A program made the translations under genes and the position numbers. A DNA stretch of 64,000 bases, from positions 186,001-250,000 of the forward strand of contig NZ_JACYUY010000005.1 in NCBI RefSeq assembly GCF_014842025.1, written 5' to 3'. Below the pieces are notes generated by a model. The model worked only from the letters and a program-made list of their open reading frames with translations. It searched no databases and was not told where the DNA came from. Of the stretch, positions 59,723 through 64,000 are shown piece after piece (the first letter of the stretch is position 1; every line of letters begins with the position of its first letter). The stretch is from Massilia sp. CFBP 13721. GTDB taxonomy: Bacteria > Pseudomonadota > Gammaproteobacteria > Burkholderiales > Burkholderiaceae_D.

Positions 59723-60325
59723 ATGAACATCAAGTCTGCCCTAGCCGCTGCCGCCTGTTCCCTGCTTCCCCTGCTGAGCCACGCCGGCATGGTCTACGAA
59801 TGGACTGCGACCAACGACAAGACGCCGCTGGGCATCACGCTGGAACTCGAATTCGACCGCCAGACTGTCGAAGCCGGCACGTTCCAGTTTGCATTCGTCC
59901 AATATATCGGCAGCGCCCCGGCGCCTGTGCAAGGCCTGCTCGGCCTGCGCTACAGCTACCCGGGCATGGGCCAGCTTATGCATTATTCGTCCACCAACGG
60001 CCGTGGATTCAGTACCCGCTTCGGCTATCTCGACATGAACCTGTCCTTCGGCGCAGACGGGTTCCTCACCGGAGCGCTGTACGCCAACGATCAGTTCTCT
60101 CATATTAGGATGGGGTCGAGCGGCCAGGTGTTCACGGTAAGCGATGCCAACAGCGATGGCAGCATGGCGGGCGCAGGATGCGGAGGGCCAAGCGGCAACC
60201 AGTGCGCAGGTGCAACCGGCTACCTGAAACTCGTCCGCGACACCGAGGTTCCCGAACCGGCGAGCATCGCCCTGTTTGCCGCCGGACTGGCCGGGCTGGC
60301 CGGGCTGCGCCGCAAACGCGTCTAA
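59723..60325 (+). CDS. PEP-CTERM sorting-domain exported protein
   Basis: 200 residues from MNIKSALAA, preceded by AAAGGA. Signal peptide ending LLSHAGM; the mature part is beta-rich (WTATNDKTPLGITLELEFD). The C-terminus VPEPASIALFAAGLAGLAGLRRKR is the PEP-CTERM signal (motif, hydrophobic segment, Arg cluster) cut by exosortase. Such proteins belong to exopolysaccharide matrix and flocs. The exosortase is outside the window. Confidence 0.93.
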   Translation: MNIKSALAAAACSLLPLLSHAGMVYEWTATNDKTPLGITLELEFDRQTVEAGTFQFAFVQYIGSAPAPVQGLLGLRYSYPGMGQLMHYSSTNGRGFSTRFGYLDMNLSFGADGFLTGALYANDQFSHIRMGSSGQVFTVSDANSDGSMAGAGCGGPSGNQCAGATGYLKLVRDTEVPEPASIALFAAGLAGLAGLRRKRV

Positions 60326-60331
60326 GGACGC

Positions 60332-60353
60332 CATGGGGTCATACGACCCCATG
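60332..60353. terminator. hairpin between convergent genes
   Basis: A 9-bp perfect stem, CATGGGGTC / GACCCCATG, with loop ATAC, 6 bases after the PEP-CTERM stop and 8 before the stop of the facing gene. No T-tract on either side, so a weak or Rho-assisted end for both. Confidence 0.45.
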
Positions 60354-60360
60354 CATGTGC

Positions 60361-60798
60361 TCAGCGCTGCGCGATGCGCGAAGAGAGGACAACGACCTGG
60401 GCCAGGCGCCCATCCGGCACAAAGCTCATCGTCATGCCGTCCGCGAATTCGCCTTGCCTGAAGCGCATGCTGACCTTGCCGTCGCGCGAGACGAAGGTAT
60501 CGTTGCCGACCGAACGCAGCCGCATCGGTTTTTCGCTGTCGATGCGCGCCTCGATGTAGCGTCCCGACACCATGCTGACCTTGGTCCGCCAGCCGTTCGA
60601 CATGCTGTACGAGCCGGCAATCTCGCGCGCCTGGTCGGGCGTGACGAAGGCGCTGGCGGCAGGCGCCGTCACCTGTACGGTCGACCCGGCCGTATCGTCG
60701 TCGACTTGTGGATAGGGCATGGTGCGGGCCGAGGCGGCACTGGCCAGGAGGAGCAGGCAGGCGGGGAGCAGGCGGTGCAGGCGATAAGCGTGACGCAT
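60361..60798 (-). CDS. small secreted protein of unknown function
   Basis: 145 residues from MRHAYRLHRLL, with AAAGGAA before the ATG; a longer frame from 60882 has no support. Signal peptide ending LASAASA. The rest is beta-rich (GWRTKVSMVSGRYIEARID, DTFVSRDGKVSMRFRQGEF). Family not recognised. The 279 bases upstream (60799-61077) hold no gene that I can support. Confidence 0.75.
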   Translation of the reverse strand: MRHAYRLHRLLPACLLLLASAASARTMPYPQVDDDTAGSTVQVTAPAASAFVTPDQAREIAGSYSMSNGWRTKVSMVSGRYIEARIDSEKPMRLRSVGNDTFVSRDGKVSMRFRQGEFADGMTMSFVPDGRLAQVVVLSSRIAQR

Positions 60799-61077
60799 GA
60801 TGGTTCCTTTACGAAGCGGGATAGGTTCGGACCAGGCAGCGTATCGCCACCTGCTCCTTCGGAATTCCGCAATGCATTCCAAGTGGATTGCGGATGACCC
60901 AGTCTATGCCGGCGCTCGCCGGCAAAACAGCACTATCCAGCCCGTATCACGAAACAATCTCAAGCTGCATAAAAGCAGATCGCAACGAAATGAATCGAAA
61001 TCCCGCATGCAGATGCCATTTTTCGAATCATATGGGGTCGATTCTGCCAAGCATCTCCCTAGCCTGCTTGTCGGCGT

Positions 61078-61482
61078 TCACGCTTGCGGCAGGATGTAGT
61101 CGAATTCGTAGAAATGCTTGCGCTCCTCGATACGGATGCGCATCGTGCCGGCGATCCCGGTCAGCTCGCCGGTGCCTGAATCCGGCACGACCGTGATCGA
61201 CAAAGCCTGCGCCCCGCGCGCCATGGTGCCGCTGTGCTGGACGACGAAGCTGCCGCTACGGCCCTGCAGGGTGCCGGTCACGCGCTCGATGGCGACGTAG
61301 CCGGCCGAGCCTTCGGTGGTCGTCATGGCCGACAGCATCTCGCCTACGCCCGTAGCCTCGAGCTCGCCGTGGTAGCGCTTGTCGATGGCCATGCGGCCGG
61401 TGGTCATGCCATCGCGTACCTCGGGCTGGCCTTGCGGGGTGACGGTGACGTCGAATGGTCCTGCGACATGTTGCTGGCTCAT
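61078..61482 (-). CDS. DUF3224 protein
   Basis: 134 residues from MSQQHVAGPFDVTVTPQG, with AAGGAAG before the ATG. Blocks RMAIDKRYHGELEATGVGEMLSA, VAIERVTGTLQGRSGSFVVQHSG and GELTGIAGTMRIRIEERKHFYEFDYIL match the DUF3224 family, a small calycin-like barrel. Function unknown. Stands alone. Confidence 0.88.
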   Translation of the reverse strand: MSQQHVAGPFDVTVTPQGQPEVRDGMTTGRMAIDKRYHGELEATGVGEMLSAMTTTEGSAGYVAIERVTGTLQGRSGSFVVQHSGTMARGAQALSITVVPDSGTGELTGIAGTMRIRIEERKHFYEFDYILPQA

Positions 61483-61590
61483 GATCGGCTTCCTTGTGAA
61501 TGTAGAGATGGCGAACATTCTAGGGCAATCAGGACGGCTTGCGGACGCTGATCTAGGCCTAATCGAGAGTGCGGGCTGTGCATGGGCCGG

Positions 61591-61744
61591 TTGAACGCGT
61601 GGGCGGGGGACCCGCCCACCCTACGGGTCAGATCAATTTGAATTGGTCGGGTTTGCGTCGGCAGATGGCATGCACCTCAACGCCAAAGGTCGTGGACGAT
61701 GCACAGACCCGTAAGGTGGGCGGGTCTCCCGCCCACGCGTTCAA
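61591..61744. repeat. GTAGGGTGG palindrome family, 39-bp reversed arms (locus J)
   Basis: Arms 61591-61629 (TTGAACGCGTGGGCGG...) and 61706-61744 (...CCGCCCACGCGTTCAA) pair nearly perfectly, with the CCCTAC ends facing inward as in locus I. About 75 bases of unrelated DNA lie between them. It fills the gap between DUF3224 and the antitoxin gene. Confidence 0.88.
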
Positions 61745-61765
61745 AGGACACGCGAGCAGCCGCGG

Positions 61766-62032
61766 TTAGTGCGCCGCCCCCGGCATATGCAAGTCGATCA
61801 CCTTCATGATCGCCAGCGTGGTCCCCATGCTCATTTCGCCGCTAACGAAGGCATGGCGCAGTTCAAGCTGGGGCAAGCCTGCGGCGGCGGCCAGGTGGGC
61901 CGTGCCCTCGGCACGGGCGGCAGTGGCGAAGGCTTCGGCGAGGCTGGCGGCGTCGCCGCTCTCGAAGGCGGCGGCGAGGTAGGCGGCGAGCGCCTCGAGC
62001 GTCGTCAGGGACGCGGGGTCGGTAGAATGCAT
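61766..62032 (-). CDS. orphan HI1420-type antitoxin-like HTH protein
   Basis: 88 residues. Pattern LEALAAYLAAAFESGDAASLAEAFATAARAEG, then LAAAAGLPQLELRHAF and TLAIMKVIDLHM, matches the HI1420-type addiction-module antidote family (DIAAYLNEAL...ARAKGMSQIA...TVLKVLKALGL). No RelE/HI1419-type toxin gene is beside it. It starts one base after the ftsB stop (TGAGATG), so it is coupled to ftsB. Perhaps domesticated as a regulator. Helix positions are partly changed (Met-Gly-Thr), so DNA binding is uncertain. Confidence 0.75.
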   Translation of the reverse strand: MHSTDPASLTTLEALAAYLAAAFESGDAASLAEAFATAARAEGTAHLAAAAGLPQLELRHAFVSGEMSMGTTLAIMKVIDLHMPGAAH

Positions 62033-62033
62033 C

Positions 62034-62393
62034 TCAGTGGGTCGGTGCGTGGGCAGCGCCTTTGCCGGGCTTGGGCGCCGGCGGTGGCGGCGGCACCGTC
62101 ATCGATTCGGTCGGCTGCTCGTCTTTCCTCAGCACCTGCACGAAGATTTCGTTTTGCTTGATCATGCCCAGCTCCAGGCGCGCGCGTTCCTCGACGGCGC
62201 CGGTGCCTTCGCGCAGGTCGCGCACTTCCGATTCGAGCTTGGCGTTGCGCGCCTTGAGCTGCTCGGTCTTGACCTGGGCCAGCTGGACCTGGTCGCGCAT
62301 GTCGGCGACGGCGAGCATGCCGCCCTTCCCCAGCCACAGGGGGTATTGGATCAGGACCAGTAAAGCGGCGAGAACGAGCGTAATGATGCGCAT
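62034..62393 (-). CDS. ftsB: cell division protein FtsB
   Basis: 119 residues. Short cytoplasmic N-terminus, membrane segment [20 protein letters not shown], coiled coil ([27 protein letters not shown]) and [18 protein letters not shown], the FtsB/DivIC signature. The Pro-rich tail [14 protein letters not shown] is longer than in E. coli. Works with FtsL and FtsQ in the divisome. Follows eno by 71 bases. Confidence 0.95.
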   Translation of the reverse strand: MRIITLVLAALLVLIQYPLWLGKGGMLAVADMRDQVQLAQVKTEQLKARNAKLESEVRDLREGTGAVEERARLELGMIKQNEIFVQVLRKDEQPTESMTVPPPPPAPKPGKGAAHAPTH

Positions 62394-62464
62394 GGCGGAA
62401 TTCGGGAACGCGGGCCGCGCCAGGATGGGCGGCCCGCGGGGTACATCGATTTATTTCAGACGAA

Positions 62465-63751
<1,287 letters not shown>

Positions 63752-63792
63752 TTACATCTCCAAAGGGTAAAAATCGTCTCGCACATGAAAGA

Positions 63793-63815
63793 CGAGGCGC
63801 CAAAGAGGCGCCTCG
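63793..63815 (-). promoter_or_regulatory. hairpin between kdsA and eno
   Basis: A 9-bp perfect stem, CGAGGCGCC / GGCGCCTCG, with a 5-base loop. On the minus strand it is followed by TCTTTC, too weak for a clear terminator, so it may be a processing or attenuation site between kdsA and eno. Confidence 0.45.
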
Positions 63816-63843
63816 ACTCGCTTGCTACATTAGCTCAGCAGTA

Positions 63844-64000
63844 TTATGCCTTGAAGTCGTTCTCGAGGAAGCCCGCACGCTTGACCACGCGATCGATCTC
63901 GACCAGGGTGGTAAGCAGTTCCTTCATGCGGCCCAGCGGCACCGCGTTCGGGCCGTCGGACAGGGCGTTCTTCGGATCCGGATGGGTTTCCATGAACAGG
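63844..64000 (-). CDS. kdsA: 3-deoxy-D-manno-octulosonate 8-phosphate synthase, C-terminal end
   Basis: Only the last 51 residues are inside the window; the gene enters from the right edge. They read [35 protein letters not shown] and [15 protein letters not shown], the conserved KdsA end with the metal/substrate-binding Asp in [13 protein letters not shown]. Makes Kdo-8-phosphate for lipopolysaccharide. Lies upstream of eno. Confidence 0.93.
   Translation of the reverse strand, partial: LFMETHPDPKNALSDGPNAVPLGRMKELLTTLVEIDRVVKRAGFLENDFKA

Noticed and set aside
61766-62032. Toxin-antitoxin pair
   Set aside because: Only the antitoxin-like gene is present; the neighbours are ftsB and a palindromic repeat, with no toxin frame on either side.
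63793-63815. Terminator between kdsA and eno
   Set aside because: Good stem but no proper T-tract on the minus strand; kept only as a hairpin.

Overview
This window is high-GC chromosomal DNA from a betaproteobacterium, most likely Oxalobacteraceae of the Massilia/Telluria/Duganella type. That placement is inferred from gene content: a tandem pair of cyanophycin synthetases opposite an ABC transporter/DUF1854 pair, a kdsA-eno-ftsB run, dapA-bamC, a PEP-CTERM protein behind a sigma-54-like promoter, and many chemosensory-type kinases. No 16S rRNA, tRNA, CRISPR array, insertion sequence or prophage was seen.

Layout. 1-4.2 kb (minus): DNA repair genes, namely an ATP-dependent DNA ligase cut by the window edge, its overlapping metallo-beta-lactamase exonuclease, and a RecQ-family helicase with unusual domain order. 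4.2-6.3 kb: a lower-GC patch with a small membrane peptide, a candidate small RNA and a DnaQ-type exonuclease fused to a HIRAN-like tail. 6.3-8.5 kb: ahpC-ahpF peroxide defence. 8.8-14.9 kb: a tightly overlapping operon of hybrid histidine kinase, CheR, CheB and REC-kinase. 15-17.6 kb: a UvrA2-type ABC ATPase without the UvrB-binding domain. 17.9-23.1 kb: MarR/CPBP protease pair, then small metabolic genes (glycosyltransferase, SDR, VOC, flavin-split-barrel, GFA).

23.4-31.3 kb is the cyanophycin locus: DUF1854 and ABC transporter on the minus strand, and divergently cphA2 (degenerate Mur-type P-loop, no C-terminal lobe) and full-length cphA1. 31.4-37.4 kb: LysE exporter, a giant CheB-CheR-PAS-kinase-receiver fusion, a pseudo-receiver and a true receiver. 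37.4-43.5 kb: mutS with an overlapping secreted phosphoesterase-like pseudoenzyme, slyD, roxA. 43.5-50.4 kb: an Ala/Thr-rich lipoprotein with a structured leader, then dapA-bamC, a methyltransferase, a site-2 protease, yciO, htpX and a PHP phosphatase. 50.5-58.7 kb: GFA, alpha/beta hydrolase, gamma-carbonic anhydrase-hslO-thioesterase operon, YCII, dps, and an uncharacterised CHASE2/SH3/M48-protease operon. 58.9-64 kb: DUF2726, PEP-CTERM protein, DUF3224, an orphan HI1420-type antitoxin one base behind ftsB, eno and the 3' end of kdsA.

The most striking non-coding feature is a family of long nested palindromes built on the arm GTAGGGTGG...CCCACGCG. It occupies ten intergenic regions, with arms whose sequence changes between copies while pairing is kept. 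A separate MITE-like element lies at 52.1-52.3 kb. The best candidates for undescribed biology are this repeat family, the CHASE2/SH3/M48 operon, the DnaQ-HIRAN gene and the antitoxin fused into the eno-ftsB transcription unit.
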